A stretch of 64,000 nucleotides of DNA from Novosphingobium resinovorum (GCF_001742225.1 NZ_CP017076.1:558001-622000), one strand, 5' to 3'. Shown: positions 16,442-25,538, counted from the first letter of the stretch. Notes: a model not told the origin generated them from the letters alone. Translations and numbers: made by a program.

Positions 16442-17473
16442 CTATGCCAGCGTCGTATCCGGTAAACTGCGTGGAGCCGCCGAAGATGCCCTGACGATCA
16501 GGTTGGTTTCGACCAGCTTCATGGATCTGCTCTCGCCGCCAATCTGGCCGAGCAGGGCTTGCGCGGCCGCCCGCCCTATTTCCGAGGCATTCACCCGCAC
16601 CGTCGTCAGCGGCGGGTTCATGCAGGCGGCGATTTCCATGTCGTCGAAGCCGGCGATCGAGATATCGTCCGGAACCCGAAATCCCAGCCGTTGCGCCTCC
16701 GCCATCGCGCCGATCGCCAGAATGTCGTTGGCGCAAATGATCGCGGTCGGCTGGTCCGCGAGGATTTCGGAAAGGCCAACCGCTCCGCGATCGACCGTAT
16801 AGCGCTGTTCGCTCACGGCCAGCGTACAGCCATGCGCGGCCGTGAAATCGACGAGGGCCTGCAGTCGGGCGAAGGCGCGATCGTTACCTGCGGTAACGCC
16901 GGCGATCGCGCCAAAACGGCGATGGCCCAATTCGAACAGATATCGGATGACCGAGGTGCTGGCCGCCGCATTGTCGAAACCGACCCAGCTTGCGTCGATA
17001 TCCGGATCAGCGGTCCAGGTCAGGCAATAGGGTACGCCCTGCTGGTCGAGCAACGCATAAAGGGCAGGATCGCGCGCGGCACCGACGAGCATGATCGCCT
17101 CGGCGCCGCGTTCGATGAGTATCCGCGCCGCTTCCGCTTCCCGCAGACCGTCATAATTACTGGTCGCGAGCAGCAGCGTCGATCCGGCGGCCGCCACCTC
17201 CTTCTGCAAGCCGTCCAGGCAATTGGCAAAGATCGGATTGTCGAGCGTGGGCACTACGGCTCCGATCAGGTGGCTACGCTTCGATGCAAGCGCCCGGGCT
17301 GCGCTGGAAGGCAGATAGCCCAGTTCCTCGATCGCCCGCCTGATCGCCTCGCGCGTGGCGGGCGCAACTGTCGAGGGGGAATTGAGAAGCCTCGACACCG
17401 TTACCTTGCCGACCCCCGCGCGGCGGGCGACGTCGTTGATGGTGACGGTGTTCGAGGCGTTCTTCTTGGTCAT
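16442..17473 (-). CDS. LacI-family transcriptional regulator next to glucose dehydrogenase
   Basis: A 343-residue regulator. The helix-turn-helix is VTINDVARRAGVGKVTVSRLLN (residues 9-30) with hinge LPSSAARALAS, followed by a periplasmic-binding-type sugar domain with HLIGAVVPTLDNPIF, GHRRFGAIAG and ISIAGFDDMEIA. It lies directly behind the glucose dehydrogenase gene on the same strand (25 bp gap). A perfect LacI-type palindrome stands before that gene, so autoregulation together with gcd and oprB is likely. The inducer is probably a sugar or sugar acid such as glucose or gluconate, but this is an inference. Confidence 0.9.
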   Translation of the reverse strand: MTKKNASNTVTINDVARRAGVGKVTVSRLLNSPSTVAPATREAIRRAIEELGYLPSSAARALASKRSHLIGAVVPTLDNPIFANCLDGLQKEVAAAGSTLLLATSNYDGLREAEAARILIERGAEAIMLVGAARDPALYALLDQQGVPYCLTWTADPDIDASWVGFDNAAASTSVIRYLFELGHRRFGAIAGVTAGNDRAFARLQALVDFTAAHGCTLAVSEQRYTVDRGAVGLSEILADQPTAIICANDILAIGAMAEAQRLGFRVPDDISIAGFDDMEIAACMNPPLTTVRVNASEIGRAAAQALLGQIGGESRSMKLVETNLIVRASSAAPRSLPDTTLA

Positions 17474-17498
17474 CGGATTGCTCCGATAATCCTTTTTC

Positions 17499-19868
17499 CT
17501 ACTTCAGGGTATAGGCGGTGACCAGATCGCCGTGCTTGGTGCCGAGCGGACCGTGTCCGCCATCCGCGGTCAGCACGTATTGCCGCCCGCCGGCCCCGTA
17601 CGTCATCGGGGTCGATTGGCCACCGGCGCCGAGCCGGTCCTCCCACAACAGCTTGCCGCTATCAACCGCATATGCGCGGATGTACTGGTCGAGCGTGCTG
17701 GTCAGGAACATCACGCGGCCACGGGTGATCAGCGGTCCGCCGATGCTGGGCACGCCCAGACGCAGCGGGATCGGCAGCGGCGCGCTGTCACGGATGGTGC
17801 CGTTGCGGACCTGCCAGGCGGTTTTCATCGTGCGCAGATCGACCGCGACCACGGCGCCCCAGGGCGGACGGAAGCAGGGCAGGCCGATCGGCGAGAACAG
17901 CGGACCATGCGCGACGCCATAAGGCGTGCCGAGCATCGGCTGCAGGCCGCCTTCCGGTCCCGGCGGGTGCTGCGGCGTGGCATAGGACGGATTTTGCGGG
18001 CCACGCGGCAGCAGCTTGGACACGAACGGCATGTAGTTCAGGTTGCCGACCATGATCTGGCGCTCGGGGTCGATCGCGACACCGCCCCATTCGAACATGC
18101 CGATGTTGCCCGGGAACACGAGCGTCCCTTGCGTGCTCGGCGGTGTGAACGGCCCTTCATAACGCAGCTGGTGGAACTGAATCCGGCAGGCGAGCTGGTC
18201 GAACATCGTCGCCCCCCACATGTCGGCGCCGGTAACCGGGGCCTTCGGACGGAAGCTCAGCTGAGAGAACGGCTGGGTCGGCGACAGACGCTCGCCGGGA
18301 GCGCCGCCCTGCGGGACCGCCGTTTCGGGCGCATCGACCAGCAGCTTGCCGGTCAGGCGGTTCAGCACGAAGATGTCGCCGCTCTTGGTGGGGGCAAAGA
18401 GCGCCGGGACGACCTTTCCATTCCGACGCAGATCGACGAGCGAGGGCTGGGCGGGAATGTCCATGTCCCACAGATCGTGGTGAACGGTCTGGTACGACCA
18501 GACGCGATGCCCGGTGTTGACGTTGAGCGCGACGATTGAGCTGCTGTAGCGCTCCACGGACGGCGAACGGTTGCCACCCCATACGTCGGGGGTGCTCACG
18601 CCCATCGGCAGGTAGACCAGCCCCGCCTTTGCGTCGAAGGCGAGCGGTGCCCAGGCGTTGGGCGAGTTGGTCTTGAAGCTCTCGCCCTTGCCGGGCAGGT
18701 GATTCTCGTCGATCGCGCCCGAATCCCACGCCCAGACCAGCCGGCCGGTGTAGACGTCGTAGCCGCGGATCACGCCCGAGGGTTCATTGCTGGAATAGTT
18801 GTCGGTGATCGATCCGCCCAGGACGAGGACGTGATCGGAAACGATCGGCGGCGATGTCGGCTCGTAGAAGCCGACCTTGGACATGCCCATGTCCTTGTTC
18901 AGATCGACGGTGCCGTTGGTGCCGAACCCCTTGCAGACCTGGCCGGTCTTGGCGTCGAGCGCGATCAGGCGGGCGTCGTTGGTCGGCAGATAGATACGCG
19001 CGGCGCATTCGGCCGGGGCCGGCTTGCCCTGGCTGTCGAGCGCGTTGGCGGGGGTCTCGTGATACGAGACGCCGCGGCAGGTCATGTGCTGGAAGGTCTT
19101 GTTGCCGAAGACCTTGGGATCGAACTGCCAGCGGACATGGCCGGTGGCGCCGTCAACGGCGATCACCTTCTGGTGCGTCGAACACAGATAGACGGTGCCG
19201 TTCACCGCCAGCGGCGTATCCTCGAAGGTGGCGTCCTTGGGATCGTTGGGACGCACTTCGTCGCCGGTGTGGATCTGCCAGGCGACCTTGAGCTTGTCGA
19301 CATTGGCCGGCGTGATCTGGTCGAGCGGCGAGAAGCGATCTCCGCCCTGGCTACGGCCATAGGCGCGCCAGTCGCCCGCCGGCTGGACCGCCGCCATCGC
19401 GGCATCGACCTGGCTTTGGTTGGCGGTGAGATCGCCTTCGAAGCTGTGCGGGTCCTGCGCAACCGCGATCCCCATGTAGGCGGCGCCGATCACCACCGTC
19501 GCGACCAGCGGGGTGCGGACCCCGCGCGAAATCGACGGGATCACCAACAACACGGCCGCCAGGATGCCGATCACGCCCAGGCGCGGAGTGATCTGCCACC
19601 AGTCGAACCCGACTTCGGAATAGCACCAAAGGATCGAACCGAGCGCGAGCAGGCAATAAAGCCACATGGCATTGCGGGTCCGTCTCAGCCAGAGCAGCGC
19701 GGAACAACCCAGGAACAGCGCTCCGGCAATGGCATAATAGAAGGACCCCCCGAGGCCTATCAGCCACAGGCCGCCGACGAGAAGGGGGAGCGAGAACAGT
19801 AGCAGCAACACGCTAAGGATTCGGCGTGGCCAGCGGCTGCCTGGGGCCGAACGTGAAGAAGAGGTCAT
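17499..19868 (-). CDS. gcd: Membrane-bound PQQ-dependent glucose/polyol dehydrogenase
   Basis: A 789-residue quinoprotein. Five transmembrane helices fill residues 16-140 (for example LSVLLLLFSLPLLVGGLWLIG), then a periplasmic eight-bladed propeller follows with DWRAYGRSQGGDRFSPLDQI, ETPANAL, WAWDSGAI, SYQTVHHDLWDMDIPAQPSL and DQLACRIQFH. This matches membrane glucose dehydrogenase, which oxidises aldoses to lactones in the periplasm and passes electrons to ubiquinone. The ATG at 19868 places the first helix at the N-terminus; the open frame extends upstream without signal. The ribosome site is weak. PQQ synthesis genes are not in the window. It is divergent from the OprB porin, which would bring in sugar. 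Confidence 0.92.
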   Translation of the reverse strand: MTSSSRSAPGSRWPRRILSVLLLLFSLPLLVGGLWLIGLGGSFYYAIAGALFLGCSALLWLRRTRNAMWLYCLLALGSILWCYSEVGFDWWQITPRLGVIGILAAVLLVIPSISRGVRTPLVATVVIGAAYMGIAVAQDPHSFEGDLTANQSQVDAAMAAVQPAGDWRAYGRSQGGDRFSPLDQITPANVDKLKVAWQIHTGDEVRPNDPKDATFEDTPLAVNGTVYLCSTHQKVIAVDGATGHVRWQFDPKVFGNKTFQHMTCRGVSYHETPANALDSQGKPAPAECAARIYLPTNDARLIALDAKTGQVCKGFGTNGTVDLNKDMGMSKVGFYEPTSPPIVSDHVLVLGGSITDNYSSNEPSGVIRGYDVYTGRLVWAWDSGAIDENHLPGKGESFKTNSPNAWAPLAFDAKAGLVYLPMGVSTPDVWGGNRSPSVERYSSSIVALNVNTGHRVWSYQTVHHDLWDMDIPAQPSLVDLRRNGKVVPALFAPTKSGDIFVLNRLTGKLLVDAPETAVPQGGAPGERLSPTQPFSQLSFRPKAPVTGADMWGATMFDQLACRIQFHQLRYEGPFTPPSTQGTLVFPGNIGMFEWGGVAIDPERQIMVGNLNYMPFVSKLLPRGPQNPSYATPQHPPGPEGGLQPMLGTPYGVAHGPLFSPIGLPCFRPPWGAVVAVDLRTMKTAWQVRNGTIRDSAPLPIPLRLGVPSIGGPLITRGRVMFLTSTLDQYIRAYAVDSGKLLWEDRLGAGGQSTPMTYGAGGRQYVLTADGGHGPLGTKHGDLVTAYTLK

Positions 19869-19900
19869 GGGAAAGGACTCGATAATCGTGACCAAATGTG

Positions 19901-19918
19901 TATGGAACCGGTTCCATA
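19901..19918. promoter_or_regulatory. Perfect LacI-type operator between gcd and oprB
   Basis: TATGGAACCGGTTCCATA is an 18-bp perfect palindrome with the central CG typical of LacI-family sites. It lies 33 bp before the gcd start and 62 bp before the OprB start, in a divergent promoter region. The regulator encoded at 16442-17473 is the obvious candidate to bind it. Confidence 0.85.
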
Positions 19919-21099
19919 AATTGGCAACCCTCGGTTCGCAACAAGCGGTCTGAGGTAACCCGAGTTTGCAGTATCCGCCATGTTCTCCCTTCCTGTTCAG
20001 CCACTTACGATCGTCCACTATGTCGCAGCGATACCGCCCGTCACAGCGGATCGCATGCTCGTAGAGCAATCGAACGGCCCTATCCCAGACGGCGCGGACA
20101 ATGCGGCGGGCGCCGATAATTCGACCGCGCACCACCTGCCACCAGCTACGGAACATGATGCCGCGAACGGGAAAACGCCCGACACCCCGCATTTGCTCGG
20201 TGACTGGTTCGGGTTGCGGCACAAGCTCGTCGACATCGGAATCACGCCGATCCTCGCCAACACCACTCAAAGCCTCGACAATGTCCGTGGGGGATCACGG
20301 CGACGGTTCGTCACCGCCGGACAGTTCAACATCGGCGCCGTTGCCGACCTTCACTCGCTTACCGGATCGTTGCCTGGCACCTTCAGGGTCCTGCTGACCC
20401 GACGTTATGGCCAGGCCTTCAACACGGCGTCGGGCGTGAACGCGCTGGTCAACCCTATGGCGATCCAGGGGCGCGGCGAACTGTGGCGGGTCAGCCAGTT
20501 TTCCTACCAGGTCGCCCTGGGACGCGTGGACGTTAAAGTTGGCAGGATGCTGATGGACGAGGATTTCGACATCGGCCAGTGCGACTTCGTCAACGGCTAT
20601 AGCTGCCTGGGCGAGAATATTCGCGTCGCCAACAACAGCTGGGTCGTCACCCCGGCCTCGCAATGGGGTGCGCGGCTGGTCTATGACTTTGGCGCGGGCT
20701 GGTCGCTCAAGACCGCTATCTACAGCTTCAACCCGAAGAATCTCGCCACGAACCGCGATTTCTACGTCGGATTCAGCGGCGCGAACGGCGTCTCCGTGCC
20801 CGTCGAACTCGATTACAAGCCCAAGATCGGCGGGACGTTGCAGGGAAGGTATATCTTGGGCGGCTTCTTCAGCAATTCGCACCAGGCCGATCCCGTGCTC
20901 AACACCCAGCATCAGAGCCTGGTTCTGCAGGGCGGCACGCCGCTCATGCGCGATACCGAACTCGGTGTCTATTTCGGCGCGGAGCAGCAATTGACCGCCG
21001 CGCGCGACGATGGGTCACATGCCCTGTCCGCCCTCTTCCACGCCTCGGAGTTCAGCAGCCAGAGTGCGCTGAATGACTGACCGGCTGACGCCGGTAGGA

Positions 21100-21519
21100 T
21101 CATGCGGCGGGGCTGAAGCCATCCTTGTGGGTATGCTTTTCGAGATACCGCATGATGATGTCATCGGTGATGTTGCCGGAGGTAGTCGAGAAGTAGCCGC
21201 GTTGCCAGAAGCGTTGCCCCCAATACCGCTTGCGGATGTGCTCGAACTCCTGCTGGATTTTCCGTGACGATCGCCCCTTGGCACGGCGGACGAAATCGCT
21301 GACGGAAACGTGCGGCGGGATTTCGACGAACATGTGCACGTGGTCCTTCGACAGTGCCCCATTGATGATCGTCACGCCCATCTCGGCGCAAACTTGCCTG
21401 ATAATTTCCCGGACCCGCAGGCGCACGTCGCCATGGAGCACCTTGAAGCGATACTTGGGTGCCCAGACGAGATGATAGCGATGATGGAATGTCGTGTGAC
21501 AACCGCTCTTGTAGCGCAT
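21100..21519 (-). CDS. tnpA: IS200-type Y1 (HUH) transposase TnpA
   Basis: A 139-residue REP-type single-strand transposase. The HUH metal motif is in SKDHVHMFVEIPP (H-V-H). The N-terminus contains YHLVWAPKYRFKVL, typical of IS200, and the C-terminal helix FWQRGYFSTTSGNITDD holds the catalytic tyrosine. Full length and uninterrupted. The ATG at 21519 lies one base after a perfect 28-bp hairpin that buries its Shine-Dalgarno-like CGAGG, so expression is likely throttled. Confidence 0.93.
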   Translation of the reverse strand: MRYKSGCHTTFHHRYHLVWAPKYRFKVLHGDVRLRVREIIRQVCAEMGVTIINGALSKDHVHMFVEIPPHVSVSDFVRRAKGRSSRKIQQEFEHIRKRYWGQRFWQRGYFSTTSGNITDDIIMRYLEKHTHKDGFSPAA

Positions 21520-21520
21520 A

Positions 21521-21592
21521 GCCTGTAACCTCGGGAAAAACGGAAGACTTACGCCCTTCAGGCGGTCTTCCGTTTTTCCCGAGGTTACAGGC
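21521..21592 (-). promoter_or_regulatory. 28-bp perfect hairpin in the tnpA leader
   Basis: Arms at 21521-21548 and 21565-21592 are exact complements (28 bp) around a 16-base loop. In the tnpA mRNA the downstream arm ends one base before the ATG and contains the CGAGG ribosome-site candidate, so the fold would block translation. IS200 is known to use leader structures for transcription attenuation and start-site masking; this copy is unusually long and perfect. Confidence 0.85.
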
Positions 21593-22070
21593 TTGCACGC
21601 GAGTCTACGGCTGAAGCCAGTATCCGACTGGAAGTCGGAGGGGTTCCTCCCCGAAAGAGGACTCTAAACAGCAATGCGCTGGGCATGGGGCTGGAATACT
21701 CGGGCATCTTCAAGGCGCGCCCGAAGGACAAGATCGGCCTCGCCTTCGGCACGGCGCACATCAACGATCGCATTACCAATCAGGACAAGATCATCCGCGC
21801 CGCCACCGGCACGGACACGCCGGTGCGCGGGCGGGAATATGGGGTGGAGGGATTCTACGCCATCAACGTGATGCCGGGCCTGTTGCTTGAACCCGATGCG
21901 CAGGTGATCGTCCATCCCGGCGGCAATTCGAGCCAGCGAACCGCAGTTCTGCTCGGCTTCAGGACCGCTACGACCTTCTGACGCGACCAAGCTCACTTGC
22001 GCGGCCAGCACGGGCTGACTGGAAGACCGCGATAGTGCGCACGGTATTAAGAGCGGCGCCCCCGCCAGCC

Positions 22071-22563
22071 CATCCGCTACGAGGAACGGCTGGAGCAGGA
22101 CATGATTGCCGTACCGATCGGGCCACGGTCGCAGAGGATAATCACGGCGGCGGCTCCCGCCTATCTGGACGCCCATGGCCGCCCCGCCCATCCCCGTGAA
22201 CTCCTCGACCACGCTTGTCTGCGCCTGCGCTTCTCCAGTGGCGCACGGGCCACCTGGGAGTTCGAGCGCGGCGACGAAGTGATCCGCCTCGACCCTCCCG
22301 GCCCCCTGCTCATCCAGCCCGGATCGGCATGCGACCTGCTGGTCGAGACGGCGGCGGCTGGCCTTGGTGTCGTGCGGCTTTTCGAAGACTGGCTCGGGCC
22401 AGCCAGGCAGTCAGGAGCCCTGGAAAGGATTCTCGACGAGTGGGACGAGCCGTTTTCGGGGCCGATGCTCTATTACTCCAGCCGCCGCCAGCTTCCCCCT
22501 CCGCTCCGGGCCTTCATCGACTTCACCCGGACGGAGCCAGCCATACCGAAGCCGCAAAGGTAA
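22071..22563 (+). pseudogene. LysR-family regulator, C-terminal fragment
   Basis: About 160 residues of a LysR substrate-binding domain remain: IAVPIGPRSQRIITAAAPAY, HPRELLDHACLRLRFSSG, then VRLFEDWLGPARQSGALERI and PMLYYSSRRQLPPPLRAFID. The N-terminal helix-turn-helix and the first half of the effector domain are missing, and the bases before 22071 do not continue the match. No ribosome site supports an internal start. It follows the broken porin gene and faces the DsbA-family gene. Confidence 0.8.
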
Positions 22564-22596
22564 CGACATCGGCCTGCATCAAGGTGCCGTCCAGGG

Positions 22597-23259
22597 CTAC
22601 TGAGTGACTGCAACCCGTTCTGCGGCAATCTTTTTCAACACGTCCTCGAACACCTCGACTGGCTGGCCGCCCGACACAAGGTACTTCTCGTCGATGACTA
22701 TCGCCGGGACGCTCGAGATCCCCCGCGAGCGCCAGAGTTCCTCGTCATCACGGACTGCCGAAGCGAATTCGTCTCCGGCAAGGATTTCCGCCGCGCGCAA
22801 CGTATCGAGGCCTGCACGCGCGGCCACGTCCAGCAGCACTTCATGGCGCGAGACATTGGCGCCCTGAGTGAAGTACGCCTCGAACAGCGCGTGCTTGAGT
22901 TCGGATTGGCGGCCCTGTTCTCCCGCCCAATGCAGCAGCCTATGCGCGTCGAACGTATTGTAGATGCGGCTCTCGTCGTTCATCGCAATTGTGAAGCCGA
23001 CGCTTGCGGCGCGCTCCTGAAGCACCGCCCTGCTCGCGGCCGACTGTTCGGGCGTGGATCCGTACTTCTGGGCAATGTGCTCACGCAGGTTTTGCCCCTC
23101 GCTCCCCATGTTCGGATTCAGTTCGAACGGCTGGAAATGGATCTCGGCAGTGACTTCTCCCTCGAGCCGCTCAAGGGCGGCTTCCAGGCCCTTCAGTCCG
23201 ATGACGCACCAGGGACAGGCCACATCGGACACGAAATCGATCTTCAACTGCTGGGGCAT
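22597..23259 (-). CDS. DsbA-family thiol oxidoreductase (FrnE-like)
   Basis: A 220-residue thioredoxin-fold protein with the active-site motif C15-P-W-C18, a long helical insertion, and the cis-proline loop SSVPAIVIDEKYLVSGGQP. It has no signal peptide, so it acts in the cytoplasm, as FrnE-type proteins do. These proteins are linked to disulphide exchange and oxidative-stress tolerance or polyketide tailoring. It stands alone here, with the LysR remnant convergent. No partner is evident. Confidence 0.88.
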   Translation of the reverse strand: MPQQLKIDFVSDVACPWCVIGLKGLEAALERLEGEVTAEIHFQPFELNPNMGSEGQNLREHIAQKYGSTPEQSAASRAVLQERAASVGFTIAMNDESRIYNTFDAHRLLHWAGEQGRQSELKHALFEAYFTQGANVSRHEVLLDVAARAGLDTLRAAEILAGDEFASAVRDDEELWRSRGISSVPAIVIDEKYLVSGGQPVEVFEDVLKKIAAERVAVTQ

Positions 23260-23511
23260 TCTCAGGCGTTCCTTCGATCAGCTTCACATGCCCCAGACAG
23301 ATAGGAACGTTCTCGGCACATGACGAGGTTACGGTGTTGTATCGAAGGCCAATGCCCCTGCAAGGCGCGCCGCTTCGTCAGATCTAAAGGAGCGCGTGGT
23401 GGCGAGAATGGATAACGGCTTCGGTTCGGCGTTATGGGTTGGCGACCAGGAACTACCATTGGATCGTCGGTAGTGCGAAGCTGTCTGGTAGGGAACGCCA
23501 ACCTCCCCATC

Positions 23512-23540
23512 CCACTCTGCCGCCTGTCGCGGCAGAGTGG
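23512..23540. terminator. Hairpin after mucR
   Basis: A perfect 12-bp stem (CCACTCTGCCGC and its complement) with a CTGTC loop lies 15 bp downstream of the mucR stop. No T run follows on the minus strand, so it is either a weak intrinsic terminator or an mRNA 3'-end stabiliser. Confidence 0.55.
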
Positions 23541-23554
23541 CGGGTCCGACAGCT

Positions 23555-24661
23555 TTACTTGGCCTTAGTGGCCTGACGCTTACGGCGCGGTTTAGCCTCC
23601 GCGACAGCGGGTACGGTCGTTTCAACCGCAGTGGTTGCCTCAGCGGCCTCGTTCCCGAATAGGCCGAGCTTGCGCCGGCGCTTCGGCTTTTCGACCACTT
23701 CGGCAGTTTCTTCCACCACTGGAATTGAGGCAGCAGACCCTCTCGCTGGCTGAGGTGTCCGTGCCATACGCTTTACCGGCTGCTTCCTCCGCGTCTTGGC
23801 GCCGGTCGCGGCCTTTTCTGGCTTCCTCGTTTCGGCAGAGGCAACAGCAGCGGTTTCGACCTTTGGCGCGGCGGTTTCCGGCTCAGCAGTGTTCGAAGGT
23901 ATCTCGACCGCTGGGACGGCTCCCGTTTCAGCCGCGGCAGACGGAGATTTCGCGAGCCCTTTCCCAGCCTTTTTTACGATGCGCCGCTTTGGCAATACCG
24001 GAGCAGGCTCCGCCGCAGCCTTCGCTGCCTCCTTCACGGGCTCGGAAGAAGGGGCGGCGACCGAAGAAGCGGGTGCTTGCCGCACATCAGTTTTCGACGC
24101 AGCTTTGCGCTGGTTTGGCTTCGGCGTTGCCGCCGATTTTGTCTTTGCAGCGGGCTTGGGCTTTACCGGCGCGGATGCGGGTTCACTTGAAGGGCTCAGA
24201 TCTGCGCTTACGTCGGCGGAAGTTGGGCTTGGCATAGCCGAACTGCCAGCAGCCGCCTCGCGTTTCCCCAATCCGATTTTTTCGGCGATCTCGCGGCGCC
24301 GCGCCGCGAATGACGGCGCGACCATAGGATAGGTCGAGGACAGGTTGTAGCGTTCACGGTATTGTTCCGGGGTGAGGCCGTTGCTCGCCAGGTGACGTTT
24401 GAGCGTTTTGTAAGGTTTGCCGTCGATGAGGCTGAGAATGTGATCCGCCGACGCCAGGCTCTTGCGCACTGAAACCGCGGGCGTGAAGATAGGTGTTTCG
24501 GGTTCTGCTTGTTCAGGGGTGCTGTCTTCGACCAGAGCGGCCCGTGTCGAGCGAATGAGCCCGGCAAGATCATCGGCACTGACCGTATTGTTGGCGAGAT
24601 ACGCGCTCAGAAGTTGAACGGTGAGTGCAGCAATATCGGAAGTCGGTTCGGTGTCAGGCAT
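23555..24661 (-). CDS. mucR: MucR/Ros-family regulator with a zinc-less finger and a long H1-like tail
   Basis: A 368-residue protein. Residues 8-135 match MucR: an N-terminal oligomerisation helix (IAALTVQLLSAYLANNTV), then PAVSVRKSLASADHIL, DGKPYKTLKRHLASNGL, YRERYNLSSTYPMVAPSFAA and a terminal GLGKR. Normal MucR proteins end about here, at roughly 140-190 residues. The remaining 230 residues are low-complexity, rich in Ala, Lys, Pro and Glu (PVKPKPAAKTKSAATPKPN, RRKRQATKAK), like a histone H1 tail. There is no cysteine in the whole protein, and the second finger His is replaced, so the Ros zinc site is absent. MucR proteins act as H-NS-like silencers of AT-rich DNA. Confidence 0.85.
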   Translation of the reverse strand: MPDTEPTSDIAALTVQLLSAYLANNTVSADDLAGLIRSTRAALVEDSTPEQAEPETPIFTPAVSVRKSLASADHILSLIDGKPYKTLKRHLASNGLTPEQYRERYNLSSTYPMVAPSFAARRREIAEKIGLGKREAAAGSSAMPSPTSADVSADLSPSSEPASAPVKPKPAAKTKSAATPKPNQRKAASKTDVRQAPASSVAAPSSEPVKEAAKAAAEPAPVLPKRRIVKKAGKGLAKSPSAAAETGAVPAVEIPSNTAEPETAAPKVETAAVASAETRKPEKAATGAKTRRKQPVKRMARTPQPARGSAASIPVVEETAEVVEKPKRRRKLGLFGNEAAEATTAVETTVPAVAEAKPRRKRQATKAK

Positions 24662-24984
24662 CTATTTGCCCCTCTCGGATTTATAACGACGACGTTGAGC
24701 TATTGCCTTTATGGCAATTTGTCATGGATCGACGCGGTTGCAGTGCTTTTCAAGGGTAAATATAGCGAACACCTCGATCTGAGGCACGCCCGACTACGAC
24801 AATGCGTCAACGGCGCGTGTTCCTATGAGACGATCGGCCAGCAGATACTCCTATCGTCGGATTGGCGGCGGCCGATCAGCATCAATGCCCGGCATGCCCC
24901 ATAGATGTACGGCCTGTTGATAACACGGTGAACAAGCTGCGGAAAAAGGTGTCAATCGACATCCGAAGCTTCATCTGGAGCAGT
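24662..24984. other. Upstream region of mucR, no gene recognised
   Basis: Contains an imperfect palindrome ATTGCC-TTTAT-GGCAAT at about 24701-24717, some 40 bp before the mucR start, which could be an autoregulatory site. The rest is more AT-rich than its surroundings and I see no credible coding frame. Confidence 0.45.
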
Positions 24985-25455
24985 TCAGCTTAACAGCGGC
25001 ATCGGCGTCAGGACCTTGCGAAAATACACCACTCGCTCGGTTTCCTCGAATTTCAGCGCTGCGTGCATCGCATGCGACACGGTGTTGTCCAACATGGCAT
25101 CCGAGGCGAGTTCAGCGCAGCCCATGCTACGAGCCCATGCTTCCACGGCGTCCACCAAGCCGCGCCCGATGCCTTGTCGCCGGCATTCTTCCACGACGTA
25201 TAGCCCTTCAAGGAAAGCGACCGGTGAAGTTTCGCAGCCGTTGACGTAATCGACGCGCATTGCGGCTTCCGCAAATCCGACAAGCGCGCCGTGCTTATCG
25301 CGCGCCAGGAAGCCAATGAAAGGCTGCGGCTCCGCCATTAGCTGAACCACGTCTTCCTGGTGCTCTGCTTCCGAGCCATCTGGCCAGAGCGACGTGCGCA
25401 GAGCCGACCATTCAAGAAGATCAGCGTTGCTGCCCACTGTTATCCGTACGATCAT
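24985..25455 (-). CDS. GNAT acetyltransferase resembling aminoglycoside AAC(6')-I enzymes
   Basis: About 156 residues from the internal ATG at 25455 (or 169 from 25494). The sequence has the GNAT core GLYVVEECRRQGIGRGLVDAV, whose RRQGIGRG loop binds the acetyl-CoA pyrophosphate. It also has segments characteristic of AAC(6')-I enzymes: LWPDGSEAEHQED, DYVNGCETSPVAFLEG, ELASDAMLDNTVSHAMHAAL and FEETERVVYFRK. It could acetylate aminoglycosides at the 6' amino group or an unrelated cell metabolite. It lies shortly after the HU gene on the same strand and shows no mobile-element flanks, so it is probably a chromosomal, intrinsic gene. Confidence 0.82.
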   Translation of the reverse strand: MIVRITVGSNADLLEWSALRTSLWPDGSEAEHQEDVVQLMAEPQPFIGFLARDKHGALVGFAEAAMRVDYVNGCETSPVAFLEGLYVVEECRRQGIGRGLVDAVEAWARSMGCAELASDAMLDNTVSHAMHAALKFEETERVVYFRKVLTPMPLLS

Positions 25456-25538
25456 GCCGCTCGGCCTCGGAAGCTGGTCAAGGAAATCATGCATGGTGGC
25501 GGCGCCGGCGCTCGGCTCGGTGCCGCCACCGTATTGTA

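Larger units (their letters stand above)
21065..21671 (-). mobile_element. IS200/IS605-family element (tnpA only)
   Basis: About 607 bp inserted in the porin gene without target duplication, as expected of single-strand transposition. It has a hairpin ACCGGC-TGAC-GCCGGT near one end (21080-21095) and small hairpins near the other (21623-21639 and 21637-21650). The borders are inferred by restoring the porin frame and are uncertain by two bases. It encodes one Y1 transposase and carries no TnpB or other cargo. Confidence 0.85.
19980..21981 (+). pseudogene. oprB: OprB-family carbohydrate porin, split by an IS200-type element
   Basis: The 5' part (19980 to about 21064) encodes LLGDWFGLRHKLVDIGITP, RVDVKVGRMLMDEDF and further beta strands of a carbohydrate-selective OprB porin. 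The frame then enters the insertion and stops at 21078. The 3' part resumes at about 21672: NALGMGLEYSGIFKARPKDK, then YGVEGFYAINVMPGLLLEPD and a C-terminal LGFRTATTF ending in Phe, as outer membrane barrels do. Removing bases 21065-21671 would restore the frame through SSQSNALG. The gene lies opposite gcd and shares its operator, so it once supplied sugar to the dehydrogenase; it is now broken. Confidence 0.9.

Noticed and set aside
22597..23259. 2-hydroxychromene-2-carboxylate isomerase as the identity of the DsbA-family gene
   Set aside because: It has the CPWC dithiol motif, which isomerases of that group lack; FrnE-like fits better.
24757..24771. A second LexA-like AAATATAGCGAAC
   Set aside because: Only one half matches the box, and no SOS gene follows.
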